NCBI GenBank assembly: GCA_044375555.1 | Contig: JBILML010000001.1 | Coordinates: 1-64,000 of the forward strand | Length of the DNA stretch: 64,000 nt | DNA from: UBA967 sp044375555 | GTDB lineage: Bacteria; Verrucomicrobiota; Verrucomicrobiia; Chthoniobacterales; Terrimicrobiaceae | Direction: 5' to 3' | Part shown: positions 50,792-59,742 of the stretch, piece after piece | Layout: the number at the start of each line of letters is the position of its first letter | Position numbering within the stretch: position 1 is the first letter of the stretch | The notes under the pieces: generated by a model | Told to the model about the DNA's origin: nothing | Seen by the model: the letters and a program-made list of their open reading frames with translations, nothing else | Database searches by the model: none | Translations under genes and position numbers: made by a program

Positions 50792-50847
50792 AGGATTTGG
50801 CGGACGGCTTGAGCGAGGATTTCCGGAGTGGTGGCTTTATGTTGCTT
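50782..50847 (-). pseudogene. GT9 glycosyltransferase 3' remnant
   Basis: On the minus strand this reads KATTPEILAQAVRQILPR and then stop (50782-50784), like the final helix of heptosyltransferase-type proteins. The only nearby GT9 start is at 52255, across the A+T-rich island, so this is probably its severed C-terminus. Short, so identification rests on position and orientation. Confidence 0.55.
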
Positions 50848-50974
50848 CACTTTTGTATTGAAACTTGTATTTTAATTTTTTGTAAATATAAAACCATCTA
50901 AACCGCAGAATTTTGTTATGAGTATTAACAATATTAATCTAGCATAAATCGACTGAGCCTTACATAAATAATTT
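50848..50974. other. A+T-rich upstream region of the GT4 gene
   Basis: Strongly A+T-rich spacer (for example TTTTGTAAATATAAAACC) with several TATA-like stretches, in contrast to the G+C-rich ilvB before it. Probably holds the promoter of the gene at 50975 and arrived with it. Confidence 0.5.
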
Positions 50975-52069
50975 ATGCGTTTACTTTTTTGCGAGAGTTC
51001 GCAAGGTTTTGGCGGACAGGAGAGCCAGATTCTTTTGCAGATGGAGGTTTTAAAGGAATATGGCCACGGCGTTCATCTTGCATGCTTGCCAGAAAGCCGA
51101 ATTGCCTCGGAGGCGAGTCGCCGAGGGCTTAGCTGGACTCCTGTTTCCTTCCGCAACAGCCTACACTTGGATTCAATTCTAAAGATTCGAAAACTATTGG
51201 TGAAAGAACGCAGTTGCGCAGTGATTTGTCATAGTGGGCATGATGCAAATGTGGCAGCAATAGCCGCGAGACTTACTTTACGGCCTCGAATAAGGATTGT
51301 GCGAATTCGAACATATCTTGCTGGTAGAGTCCGCCCATTGACTATCAATTTCCTGGCAGATCGCACTTTGACTCCCAGTAGTTTTCTTCGGAGTGAAATC
51401 CTTAAGAATACCGATGTAAAATCCAAAAGGGTTGGCATTTTACGACCAATTGTGAATGTCAATCTACTTTCCCAGCAAGCCACAAAGCCATTGGAAAGTG
51501 GACTTTCCTCTTGGTTAAATGACCACTCACCAATCGTTGTGCATGCAGCTATGTTCCGTAACCATAAAGGGCACCATTTGGCTCTTGAGGCACTCGAGGA
51601 GCTCCAAAAGACATTTCCAAATATTGGCTATGTTATGGCGGGTTTTGGATCAAGAGAATCCGAATTGCGTAAATTGGTTGCCTCAAAAAAATTATGCAAA
51701 AATGCATTTTTTGCCGGTATGGTCTCACCAGTGGCTCCTCTTTTTTGTCGAGCAAATGTTGTGATTATGCCATCAAAAAAAGAACCACTTGGCCTAGCGC
51801 AATTGGAAGCTCTTGCCCTAGGGATTCCTGTGGCCGTTTCCAATGCTGGTGGGTTACCTGAAACAGTTACTGATAGAAAAACAGGCCGCATTTTTTCATC
51901 AAGTGATGTAAATGAATGGATTGTAGGAATAAAAGATATCTTTAATGACATCGAGACAAATCTTCAATATGCAAAAGCTGGTAAATCTTTTGTAGAAAAT
52001 AATTTTTCTGCAGAAGCGCATGTGGCTTCGTTGATGAAACATTTAAAAGAAATCGGAGTTAGTCTATAA
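50975..52069 (+). CDS. Family 4 glycosyltransferase in an A+T-rich island
   Basis: 364 residues, GT-B fold: GFGGQESQILLQMEVL at the start, VHAAMFRNHKGHHLAL in the middle and the nucleotide-sugar site MPSKKEPLGLAQLEALALGIPV in two parts. It transfers a sugar from a nucleotide donor, probably to LPS or capsule. The base composition is far from its neighbours and it lies inside a split GT9 gene, so it was acquired by transfer. Confidence 0.85.
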   Translation: MRLLFCESSQGFGGQESQILLQMEVLKEYGHGVHLACLPESRIASEASRRGLSWTPVSFRNSLHLDSILKIRKLLVKERSCAVICHSGHDANVAAIAARLTLRPRIRIVRIRTYLAGRVRPLTINFLADRTLTPSSFLRSEILKNTDVKSKRVGILRPIVNVNLLSQQATKPLESGLSSWLNDHSPIVVHAAMFRNHKGHHLALEALEELQKTFPNIGYVMAGFGSRESELRKLVASKKLCKNAFFAGMVSPVAPLFCRANVVIMPSKKEPLGLAQLEALALGIPVAVSNAGGLPETVTDRKTGRIFSSSDVNEWIVGIKDIFNDIETNLQYAKAGKSFVENNFSAEAHVASLMKHLKEIGVSL

Positions 52070-52255
52070 TTTTGTAACGTTATTTACAGTAGGAATAAGA
52101 GCCTTGGGAAACTGGCTTTTGGCCAGCGGGGCGACATCCGATCGCACGGCGAGGACGAGGTTTTCCTCCCCGGCCTCGCGGGCGATCAAGCGGATGCAAC
52201 CCGATGCGAGGATGAAATCGCCGATCGCGTCGGGTTTGAGAATGAAGACGCGCAA
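52064..52255 (-). pseudogene. GT9 glycosyltransferase 5' remnant
   Basis: 61 residues from a TTG: VFILKPDAIGDFILASGCIR is the N-terminal motif of GT9 heptosyltransferases, then VLAVRSDVAPLAKSQFPKAL. The family needs about 320-350 residues. Similarity ends near 52085 where A+T-rich DNA begins. The frame closes a few codons later. Inactive unless complemented elsewhere. Confidence 0.78.
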
Positions 52256-52261
52256 CGGCGT

Positions 52262-53740
52262 TTACACCGAATAGGTGGTGGAGGAGGTATTGCCGCCGTG
52301 GCCAGTCCAGTTCGTGTGGAAAAATTCGCCTCGGGGTTTATCCACGCGCTCGTAGGTGTGGGCGCCGAAGTAGTCGCGCTGGGCCTGGAGGAGGTTCGCG
52401 GGCAGGACGGCGGAGCGGAAGCTGTCGAAGAAGGCGAGGGCGGTGGAAAACGCCGGCGCGGGGATGCCGCGCTTGGCGGCGGTGGCGACGATGTTGCGCC
52501 AGCCTTTCTGGGATTTCTTGATCTCGCCGCGGAAGTAGTCGTCGAAAAGGAGATTCGAGAGGCTTGGTTTTTTGTCGAAGGCCTCTTTGATTTTGCCGAG
52601 GAAGCGGGAGCGGATGATGCAACCGCCGCGCCACATGAGGGCGATGCCGCCCCAGTTGAGCTTCCAGCCGTATTCCTTGGCGGCGGCTTGCATGAGCATG
52701 TAGCCCTGCGCGTAGCTGATGATCTTCGAGGCGTAGAGCGCGTCGCGGACTTCCTGCACGAGCGCGGCGCGTTTTTTGGCGTTGCGGGCGGTGGGGATGG
52801 CGGGTTTCGGGCCCTTGAGTTTGCGGGCGGCGCGAACGCGGTCGTCCTTCATCGCCGAAACGCAGCGGGCGTAGACGGCCTCGGCCATCAGAGTCATCGG
52901 GGTGCCAAGGTCGAGCGAGTTGATGACCGTCCACTTGCCGGTGCCTTTTTGCCCGGCGGTATCGAGGATTTTGTTCACGAGCGGGGAGCCGTCGGCGTCT
53001 TTCTTCGCGAAAATGTCGCGGGTGATCTCGATGAGGTAGCTGTCGAGTTCGCCTTTGTTCCACTCGGCGAAGGTGTCGTGGAGTTCCTGCTCGGTCATGC
53101 CGAGGCCGTTCTTGAGGATGTTGTAGGCCTCACAGATGAGCTGCATGTCACCGTATTCGATCCCGTTGTGGACCATCTTCACATAATGGCCGGCACCCTC
53201 CTCGCCGACCCAGTCGCAGCACGGCGAACCGTCCTCGACCTTGGCGGAGATGGATTGGAAAATTTCTTTCACATGCGGCCACGCGGCAGGCGAGCCACCG
53301 GGCATGATGCTCGGTCCGCGCCGGGCGCCTTCCTCACCACCGGAGACTCCGGTGCCGATGAAGAGCAGACCTTTTGCCTCCAACTCGCGCTGGCGGCGGT
53401 TGGTGTCATCGAAAAGGGAATTGCCGCCGTCGATGATGATGTCGCCGGGCTCGAGATGCGGGGTGATTTGCGCAATGAAGTCGTCCACGGGCTGGCCGGC
53501 CTTCACGAGCATCATGATCCGGCGGGGGCGTTTGAGTTTGGCGACGAGTTCCTCGATCGAGTGCGCGCCTTGGACATTGGTTCCCTTCGCCTCGTTGGCG
53601 AGGAAGTCATCCACCTTCGAGGTGGTGCGGTTATAGACGACGACGGTGTAGCCGTGGTCGTTCATGTTGAGGACGAGATTTTGGCCCATGACGGCCAATC
53701 CGATGAGACCAATGTCTCCTTGAGGCGTGGTGTTTTGCAT
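52262..53740 (-). CDS. gnd: 6-Phosphogluconate dehydrogenase, decarboxylating
   Basis: 492 residues. Oxidises 6-phosphogluconate to ribulose 5-phosphate with NADP, in the pentose phosphate pathway. GLAVMGQNLVLN binds NADP; the signature GTGVSGGEEGARRGPSIMPG and HNGIEYGDMQL with the catalytic Lys just before are in place. The truncated GT9 gene starts 6 bp after its stop. Confidence 0.94.
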   Translation of the reverse strand: MQNTTPQGDIGLIGLAVMGQNLVLNMNDHGYTVVVYNRTTSKVDDFLANEAKGTNVQGAHSIEELVAKLKRPRRIMMLVKAGQPVDDFIAQITPHLEPGDIIIDGGNSLFDDTNRRQRELEAKGLLFIGTGVSGGEEGARRGPSIMPGGSPAAWPHVKEIFQSISAKVEDGSPCCDWVGEEGAGHYVKMVHNGIEYGDMQLICEAYNILKNGLGMTEQELHDTFAEWNKGELDSYLIEITRDIFAKKDADGSPLVNKILDTAGQKGTGKWTVINSLDLGTPMTLMAEAVYARCVSAMKDDRVRAARKLKGPKPAIPTARNAKKRAALVQEVRDALYASKIISYAQGYMLMQAAAKEYGWKLNWGGIALMWRGGCIIRSRFLGKIKEAFDKKPSLSNLLFDDYFRGEIKKSQKGWRNIVATAAKRGIPAPAFSTALAFFDSFRSAVLPANLLQAQRDYFGAHTYERVDKPRGEFFHTNWTGHGGNTSSTTYSV

Positions 53741-53791
53741 GATCGAAACAGCAAGAGCTACTGGGATCTGAGCGGGCTGTTAAGCCCAAAG

Positions 53792-54214
53792 TCAGACATT
53801 TTCGGGCTGGAACGAGCCGCCGTAGCCGGGGCGGTAGAGCATGAGGCCGGCGATTTGCTCGATTTTTTCAAAGTGTGCGTCGATCGAGTAAAGCCGCACG
53901 CCGTCATGAATCGCGAGCGAGGCAATCAGCACATCGAGCCAAGGCACCGTGAGCCCGCGATCGCGCAACCGCCACGAGAGGCTGATGGCACGTTCCCAAT
54001 CCTCTGGGCTGACAGGGCGGTAGGGGATAATCGAAAAATACGAGCCGATCACCCGGCGTTCCTCTTTGCGCGAGCCGCCCATGACCTCGAGGCGAACCGG
54101 CGCGCAGAGTTGCGCTTCATAGGCCTCGAGGAGGGCTTCGAGGGCGACCTTCACATCGAGCCGTCCCTGACGCCGCAGGGCCTCGATCCAAATGGAGGAA
54201 TCGACCAAAACCAT
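53792..54214 (-). CDS. vapC: PIN-domain toxin, VapC family
   Basis: 140 residues. MVLVDSSIWIEALRR (first Asp), CAPVRLEVMGG (Glu), TVPWLDVLIASLA and YSIDAHFEKI are the PIN residues. A VapC RNase of the tRNA-cutting type by family. It follows the antitoxin by one base. Confidence 0.88.
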   Translation of the reverse strand: MVLVDSSIWIEALRRQGRLDVKVALEALLEAYEAQLCAPVRLEVMGGSRKEERRVIGSYFSIIPYRPVSPEDWERAISLSWRLRDRGLTVPWLDVLIASLAIHDGVRLYSIDAHFEKIEQIAGLMLYRPGYGGSFQPENV

Positions 54215-54215
54215 G

Positions 54216-54440
54216 CTACTCGGAGGCGAGGGGAGGGACGGGATTGGTAAGGGATTCAGGGGTCGCCTCCGTCGGATAATCGAACGCGCCCTCCCGCATC
54301 AACCGGCCAAACTCCTTCGCCCGTTTCCGCCGGACAAATTCGGTCACGGCCTTGGAAAGCGAGGCGCTTTTGCTTTTTTCACCGGTCAACTCCATGACCT
54401 CACTCAAGATTTCTTCGGAAATATCTACGCTGATTCTCAT
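54216..54440 (-). CDS. vapB: VapB-type antitoxin
   Basis: 74 residues from ATG 54440; an earlier ATG at 54470 would extend into the operator. MRISVDISEEILSEVMELTG then SLSKAVTEFVRRKR is a ribbon-helix-helix DNA-binding domain of the VapB type. The C-terminus (GAFDYPTEATPE) would bind VapC. Confidence 0.84.
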   Translation of the reverse strand: MRISVDISEEILSEVMELTGEKSKSASLSKAVTEFVRRKRAKEFGRLMREGAFDYPTEATPESLTNPVPPLASE

Positions 54441-54462
54441 GGAGGGAAAAATAGCGGCGAAA

Positions 54463-54491
54463 TGCATCAATGCAATAATTATTTTGATGCA
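54463..54491. promoter_or_regulatory. Inverted-repeat operator of vapBC
   Basis: TGCATCAA (54463-54470) and TTGATGCA (54484-54491) are perfect 8-bp arms 13 bp apart, 22 bp before the vapB start and just past the tmk stop. The same spacing of arms is seen at 36122-36150. Confidence 0.68.
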
Positions 54492-54494
54492 ATT

Positions 54495-55139
54495 CTATGA
54501 AAAGAGAGTCAGATTTCGCTGCAAAAGGATGGATTGGATTTCGGTGGAGAGGGTTTCGACGGATCGGGAGGCGTCCAAAAGCACGACGCGCGCGGGATTT
54601 TTTTTCGCTAGATCGAGATAGCCCTCCCGGACGGCGGCGAAGAATTCCTCGCTTTCACGCTCGATGCGATCGAGTTCGCGTTTGCCGGCGCGCATGCGGG
54701 CCAGCGAGGTCTCGCGGTCGAGGTCCAGCACGAAGGTCACATCCGGAAGGCAATCTCCGACCGCGAAGGCGTTGATGCGCGCGGTGTCGTCGGCGGGAAT
54801 GCGGCGGGCGACGCCTTGATAAACGGTGGTCGAATCGAAAAACCGGTCACTGATCACAATGCGGCCGGCCTCGAGGGCGGGGAGAATTTTTTCGCGAACG
54901 AGCTGGGCGCGGCTGGCGGCGAAGAGGAGGAGTTCGGCCTCGGGAACGAGGTTTTCGCCCTCTGGCGCGTGTTGGAGGAGATGGCGGATCGACTCACCGG
55001 CGGTGGTTCCACCAGGCTCGCGGATGAGAAGCGGCTCGCGGCTGGCTTGGCGGAGTTTTTCGGCGAGGAGGGAAATCTGGGTGGATTTCCCGCAGCCTTC
55101 CGAGCCTTCGAATGTGATGAAAAAACCGGGACGCGACAT
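54495..55139 (-). CDS. tmk: Thymidylate kinase
   Basis: 214 residues from ATG 55139. Phosphorylates dTMP to dTDP. The P-loop is FEGSEGCGKST, REPGGTTAGE is the TMP site, and SDRFFDSTTVYQG the DR(Y/F) motif. A longer frame to 55646 is antisense to the EVE gene. Divergent from the EVE-domain gene, 51 bp away. Confidence 0.94.
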   Translation of the reverse strand: MSRPGFFITFEGSEGCGKSTQISLLAEKLRQASREPLLIREPGGTTAGESIRHLLQHAPEGENLVPEAELLLFAASRAQLVREKILPALEAGRIVISDRFFDSTTVYQGVARRIPADDTARINAFAVGDCLPDVTFVLDLDRETSLARMRAGKRELDRIERESEEFFAAVREGYLDLAKKNPARVVLLDASRSVETLSTEIQSILLQRNLTLFS

Positions 55140-55190
55140 TTTGATCGATCGGCTTTGATATTCGGCGGGATTCGTTTTAGCAAAGCCCGA

Positions 55191-55598
55191 ATGAACTACT
55201 GGCTCGTGAAACAGGAACCGACGACTTACCCGTGGGAGCAATTCGTGCGCGACGGCAAGACCGCGTGGACCGGGGTGCGAAATTTCCAGGCGAGGAACCA
55301 TCTGCGCGCAATGGCGCCCGGTGACCGCGTGCTCTACTACCACAGCGTCGTCGGCAAAGCGGTGGTCGGCGTGGCCGAGGTGGTGCGCTCCGCGTATCCC
55401 GATCCCACGGCGGAGGAGGGCGACTGGTCGTGTGTGGACTTGAAGCCGCTCGAGGCCTTGCGGCGGCCTGTGGCGTTGGAGGAAATCAAGGCCGAGCCAG
55501 CGCTGGCGGAGATCGGCCTGCTTCGCCAATCGCGTCTGAGCGTGATGCCGCTGAAAAAAGCCGAGTTCGACGCCATCTCGCGTCTTTCGAAAAAATAA
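55191..55598 (+). CDS. EVE-domain protein
   Basis: 135 residues. MNYWLVKQEPTTYPWEQFVR, then TGVRNFQARNHLRAM and GDRVLYYHS are clear EVE (PUA-like) marks. The fold recognises modified bases in RNA or DNA. Standard stand-alone form; exact target unknown. Confidence 0.9.
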   Translation: MNYWLVKQEPTTYPWEQFVRDGKTAWTGVRNFQARNHLRAMAPGDRVLYYHSVVGKAVVGVAEVVRSAYPDPTAEEGDWSCVDLKPLEALRRPVALEEIKAEPALAEIGLLRQSRLSVMPLKKAEFDAISRLSKK

Positions 55599-55644
55599 AG
55601 ATTTCCGCTCGCTCCGCAGGCCGGATCGGTGGAGTTTCACTACC

Positions 55645-56466
55645 ATGACATCGGAACCCCACTTCGCGGTCGCCTCGACTTTTTCGCCGCGTTTTAACGC
55701 CGTCCTCGTGGAGGCGGACCGCGTGGCGAGGTTGTTTGGGGCCAGACTTTCCGTGCTCCACGCTGGCGAGCGTTCGGATGATAAAGTGAATTTGTTTCGC
55801 GAGTCGTTTGCGGGTCTAGGTCGGGAGGAGATTGATATTTACTGGTGCGAGGGAGCTACACCCGCCGAGGCTCTGGTTGACGCGGCGGCGAGCGAGTATT
55901 TCGATTTGTTTATCGCTGGAACGATTGGGCGCCCGGAGGATTTGAGAAATTTCACCGGCGCGATTATTCGCGAGCTTTTCACCCGCACGCCATGTGATTT
56001 GCTCTTGATTCCAAATCCCGAGGAGAAGCCGATCGAAAACCTCAACGCCTGTTTGCTCGTCGAGGCCTACTCGCCCCGGTGGCGCGCGGCGAAGGATACC
56101 CTCCGTGCACTGAAGCCTGCCAAAATCTCGATCCTCGCGGCTGACAGTCCATTCGCCCAAGCCCGCCACACGGGGACTGGAAAGCCCGATGTCGATGGCA
56201 CGCTCGACGAAATTTGCGAAGACCTCGCTGAGATTACCGAGGAGATCGATGTCCGCCGTGTCCGCTCAAATACCGGCTTCATCCTCTGCGACATCATTCA
56301 AGAAGCAGCGCCTGATTTTTTGCTGGTCGAGTCCGAGTGGAAAAACCGCCAACGCGTCATGCCCTCGCACCTCGGTTGGCTGGAGCAGGTCATTCCCAGC
56401 CGCTTGTTTCTTTTCGGGAAACCCCCGCGCGGTGTTAAAGAAACGACGACGCTGATTCAGACTTGA
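55645..56466 (+). CDS. Universal stress protein family
   Basis: 273 residues, about two UspA units. The first has a Usp-like start, the loop RLFGARLSVLHAG and FDLFIAGTIGR; the second (about 135-262) is more worn. ATP-binding glycines of the GxxGxxG type are not clear, so nucleotide binding is uncertain. A stress-responsive cytoplasmic protein by family. Confidence 0.78.
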   Translation: MTSEPHFAVASTFSPRFNAVLVEADRVARLFGARLSVLHAGERSDDKVNLFRESFAGLGREEIDIYWCEGATPAEALVDAAASEYFDLFIAGTIGRPEDLRNFTGAIIRELFTRTPCDLLLIPNPEEKPIENLNACLLVEAYSPRWRAAKDTLRALKPAKISILAADSPFAQARHTGTGKPDVDGTLDEICEDLAEITEEIDVRRVRSNTGFILCDIIQEAAPDFLLVESEWKNRQRVMPSHLGWLEQVIPSRLFLFGKPPRGVKETTTLIQT

Positions 56467-56475
56467 TGGCGGGGA

Positions 56476-56766
56476 TCACCACTCCACGCCCACGACTGTG
56501 AGGCCGCTGGCTTGGTAGGGCGTGCCGCCGGCGATGTCCTTCGACACATTTTTTTCACCCGTTCCGTAGGAGGCTGGAGCCGCAGGATTCACTGCCTGCC
56601 AGGGTTTATCCGTGAAGATTTGAAGCACGATCCCATCAATCGTGGGCTTGAGTTCTGGAGCCTCCGTGGTGATTTCGCGTTGTGCCCCAGCCGGAGCGAG
56701 AAATTCCTCGGCGAAGCTGGAGCTTATTGTGAGAGCCAGTGCCAGATGGAAAAAGAGAGTTTTCAT
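56476..56766 (-). CDS. Small secreted protein
   Basis: 96 residues from ATG 56766. Signal peptide MKTLFFHLALALTISSSFA, then a proline- and alanine-rich 77-residue mature part ending GLTVVGVEW. Not recognised. Divergent from the BamD-like gene, 97 bp away. Confidence 0.65.
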   Translation of the reverse strand: MKTLFFHLALALTISSSFAEEFLAPAGAQREITTEAPELKPTIDGIVLQIFTDKPWQAVNPAAPASYGTGEKNVSKDIAGGTPYQASGLTVVGVEW

Positions 56767-56863
56767 GATTTCAATTAACAGCCGCGCCTCGTTAAAGGCA
56801 AGCCGACCTCGGGCGTCCTTCTTGACGACTCCCAGCCTACTCCCTAGTTTCCACGCCCGAATC

Positions 56864-58051
56864 ATGTCGTTGCGTTTCTTTTTCTCCTGTCTGGTTTTGG
56901 GGCTTGCTTTGACCCTGCCAGTCCATTCCCGAAACCCCGAGCCTGCCGAGGAGCAGACGCCGCGTCGTCCTCAGATGAATTTGAATGCCACGCCGGAGGA
57001 GCAGGCGGCCTTTGACGAAGCGGCTGCTTCGGATGACGGCGGATCTGTGACCCGCCCGATTTCTGCCTACCGCCGCTTTATTAAAAACAACCCCGCTTCT
57101 CCGCTCGCGGCCAAAGCGCAGTTCCGCATCGCTGAGCTTTATGAGTCCACCGGCAATGCCTCCAAGGCCTTCGACGCCTACCAGACGCTCGTCACCCAAT
57201 ACCCCGACACCCAGGATTTCGAAAAAGCCGTGGGCCGCCAAGTGGTCATCGCCAACGAATACCTCGCCGGAAAAAAACTCACCTTTCTGTGGTTGCCCAT
57301 CGTTCCCGGAACTGACCGCGCCGAGGAGATGTTCGCCTCCATCGTTAAAAACGCACCTTTCAGCAAAAACGCCCCGATCGCGCAATTCAATCTGGGCGTC
57401 ACTTACGAGCGCCAAGGCAAATTGAAAGAGGCCTCGAGTGCCTACCAGACCGTTCTCGACCGCTATCCGAACAGCTCGATCGCGGACGATGCCCTCTACC
57501 AGATCGGCTACATTTATATGCGAGTCGGTGAGACGGGGCGTTCGCAGGATCTCTCGGCGCTGGTCTCATCCAAGAACACCTTCGAGGACTTCGTCCTTCA
57601 ATATCCGGGCAGCGAAAAAACTCCGCAGGCCGAGGACAACATCAAAAAAATCTCCGGCAAGGAAACCGGCGACCTCATGGACATCGCCAAATTCTACGAT
57701 CGCTTTAAAAACTACCGCGCGGCCTCGATCTACTACAACGACATCATTCGGCGGGCTCCGGATTCCGAGAACGCCAAACTCGCCCGCGATCGAGTGCAAG
57801 TCCTCCGTAGCGAGGTGGGAGATGACGCGCTGCGCACCGGGCCTGAGCAGTTGCAAACCGGCGAAACCGCCGCGCTCCGCCGCCGCCTGCAAGCCCAAGT
57901 GGAAACCTCTGCGCTCGCCGACTTCAACGGCCCGCCCACTCGCGACATTGTCCCTGACGAATTGCCCATGGTGAGCAAGCCGCGCCTCCGCACGGAATCG
58001 CGCGATGTCGCTCCCATGCCGTCCGTAGAACCCTCTCTTCCCGTCGAATGA
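56864..58051 (+). CDS. BamD/tetratricopeptide outer-membrane assembly protein
   Basis: 395 residues from ATG 56864; the longer frame runs over the divergent gene. After a signal peptide (MSLRFFFSCLVLGLALTLP), TPR units follow: ISAYRRFIKNNPASPLAAKA, FDAYQTLVTQYPDT, SSAYQTVLDRYPNSSIADDA. BamD helps BamA insert outer-membrane proteins. The lipobox is not clear, and the tail is longer than in E. coli (245 residues). lptE overlaps its end by 4 bp, supporting an envelope role. Confidence 0.8.
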   Translation: MSLRFFFSCLVLGLALTLPVHSRNPEPAEEQTPRRPQMNLNATPEEQAAFDEAAASDDGGSVTRPISAYRRFIKNNPASPLAAKAQFRIAELYESTGNASKAFDAYQTLVTQYPDTQDFEKAVGRQVVIANEYLAGKKLTFLWLPIVPGTDRAEEMFASIVKNAPFSKNAPIAQFNLGVTYERQGKLKEASSAYQTVLDRYPNSSIADDALYQIGYIYMRVGETGRSQDLSALVSSKNTFEDFVLQYPGSEKTPQAEDNIKKISGKETGDLMDIAKFYDRFKNYRAASIYYNDIIRRAPDSENAKLARDRVQVLRSEVGDDALRTGPEQLQTGETAALRRRLQAQVETSALADFNGPPTRDIVPDELPMVSKPRLRTESRDVAPMPSVEPSLPVE

Positions 58052-58554
58052 AAACCCGTCTCGCCTTTCTCCTCGCGATCTCGATCACTCTTGCCGGCTG
58101 CGGTTACAAGCTCGGCGAAGTTCGCCCCACGCCCATGCGCTCCGTTCGCAGCCTGGCGGTGCCGAATTTCAAGAACAACACCTTCGAGTCCCGCATCGAG
58201 GTGCTTTTTGCCGATACGCTCGTCAAAAAACTCCAACAGGACGGCACCTACCGCGTCGTCAATACGAAGCAAGCCGATGCCGTGTTGTATTGCACGATCG
58301 AGAAAATCGAACGAGGCGCTCTTCGCTCGGTTCAGAACAATGTTCTCGCGACCAGTGAATATAGCCTGATTGTCACCGCTCGCTTCGAAGTCGTCGATGA
58401 AGGCACGGGCCGCGTGCTCATGCAGGGCCAAGCCCTCGGCCGGACTTCCTTCTTCAGCGGAAACGACCTCCAAACGCTCGAGCGCCAAGGCCTCTCGAAC
58501 GCCGCAATCGACCTTGCCGAAAACCTCACCACCCGCCTTTCCGAAGGCTGGTGA
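58048..58554 (+). CDS. lptE: LptE-like LPS-assembly lipoprotein
   Basis: 168 residues with lipobox LAGC (Cys18) followed by GYKLGE, the usual LptE start. SLAVPNFKNNTFESRIE and the VLYCTIEKIERGAL region are typical of the family. LptE plugs LptD in the outer membrane and helps deliver LPS. Overlaps bamD-like by 4 bp and precedes rsmI by 16 bp. Confidence 0.87.
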   Translation: MKTRLAFLLAISITLAGCGYKLGEVRPTPMRSVRSLAVPNFKNNTFESRIEVLFADTLVKKLQQDGTYRVVNTKQADAVLYCTIEKIERGALRSVQNNVLATSEYSLIVTARFEVVDEGTGRVLMQGQALGRTSFFSGNDLQTLERQGLSNAAIDLAENLTTRLSEGW

Positions 58555-58570
58555 TGGCACGCCGCTCCTC

Positions 58571-59266
58571 GTGCTGAGCGTTGTTCCAACCCCCATCGGC
58601 AACCGGCAGGATATCACTCTCCGCGCCGTGGAGACGCTCCAATCTGCTGACCTCGTGGCTGCGGAAGATACCCGCCACAGCGGACTGCTCCTCCAGCATC
58701 TCGGCATCAAAAAGCCATTCGTGAGCCTCCACGGGCACAACGAAGCGTCGCGTTGCATTGAGCTCGCGGACCGCATGGCGAATGGCACCCATGTGGCCTT
58801 GATCACCGATGCGGGAATGCCGGGAATTTCCGACCCCGGGCACCGCTTGATCAGAGCCTGCATCGAGCGCGGATTGCCCGTCTCCGTTTTGCCCGGACCT
58901 TCGGCAGTTCTGACGGCGCTCGTTGGTTCGGGATTTCCAAGCGATCGGTTTTTCTTCGGCGGATTCCTTCCTGTCAAAAGTGGTCGCCGCGCTCGCGAAC
59001 TCACCGAAGCCTCGGCGCGCGATGAAACCGCCATTTTTTTTGAGTCTCCCCACCGGTTGGAAAAAACCCTCGCGGCTCTTGGAGAAATCATCCCCGCTCG
59101 CTCCGTGTGTGTGGCTCGTGAGTTGACGAAAACCTTCGAAGAATTTCGTCGCGGAACTCCGGCCGAGCTCCTCGCTCATTTTCAAAAACACCCGCCCAAG
59201 GGCGAGATCACGCTCCTCATTGCTCCAGAGCCAAAGAAGCGTCGCCCCGCAGCTGAGGAGGAATGA
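58571..59266 (+). CDS. rsmI: 16S rRNA 2'-O-methyltransferase (cytidine-1402)
   Basis: 231 residues. The GTG at 58571 gives the family start VVPTPIGNRQDITLRA. AAEDTRHSGLLL, HNEASR, TDAGMPGISDPG, PGPSAVLTAL and FESPHRLEKTL are RsmI signatures. It methylates the ribose of C1402 in 16S rRNA. The frame is open further upstream, but that overlaps lptE. Confidence 0.93.
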   Translation: MLSVVPTPIGNRQDITLRAVETLQSADLVAAEDTRHSGLLLQHLGIKKPFVSLHGHNEASRCIELADRMANGTHVALITDAGMPGISDPGHRLIRACIERGLPVSVLPGPSAVLTALVGSGFPSDRFFFGGFLPVKSGRRARELTEASARDETAIFFESPHRLEKTLAALGEIIPARSVCVARELTKTFEEFRRGTPAELLAHFQKHPPKGEITLLIAPEPKKRRPAAEEE

Positions 59267-59742
59267 AAAATCTTCTTCCGCCCCTGCTCCCTCACGAGCG
59301 ATGGCTGCGGGTGGGATGTGCGGCGATGGTGGGATTGGCTTTTGTTTTTTTGGCGCTCCACTCCGCGCTTCCGGCCTTGCCGTGCGGGTTTCGCAGTCTG
59401 ACGGGATTGCCGTGCGCGATGTGTGGCGGCACGCGATCAGCCTCTGCTCTCCTCTCTGGCGATTGGCGGCAGGCTCTTTATCTCAATGCTCTCTCGATCC
59501 CGGTTTTGAGCGGAGCGCTGTTGGTGGCCGGAGTTGCCCTATTAGAAAGCATGAGAGGCCGTGCGTTTACCGATTGGAATCCATGGAAACGACGGCTGGG
59601 AAAATTTATCCCCGTGACTCTTTTAGTCCTCGTCGGCTGGTGGATTCCCCATTTGATCGTCGCGCTGAAAACTCCGAAGCACGAATTAATCGACCTCCGA
59701 AATCCCATCGCTGCTAGGGCTGCGGCTTGGTTACGCCAATAG
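59263..59742 (+). CDS. DUF2752 membrane protein
   Basis: 159 residues, three or four hydrophobic helices. The family motif CGFRSLTGLPCAMCGGTRSA is complete, with its paired cysteines. Function unknown. It overlaps rsmI by 4 bp and its last 12 bp overlap the converging methyltransferase gene. Confidence 0.85.
   Translation: MKNLLPPLLPHERWLRVGCAAMVGLAFVFLALHSALPALPCGFRSLTGLPCAMCGGTRSASALLSGDWRQALYLNALSIPVLSGALLVAGVALLESMRGRAFTDWNPWKRRLGKFIPVTLLVLVGWWIPHLIVALKTPKHELIDLRNPIAARAAAWLRQ

Noticed and set aside
52298..54250. 650-residue plus-strand frame
   Set aside because: Antisense to gnd and vapC, with low-complexity Gly/Glu/Val content.
54816..55190. N-terminal extension of the EVE-domain frame
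   Set aside because: Antisense to tmk; the EVE domain begins at its own ATG at 55191.
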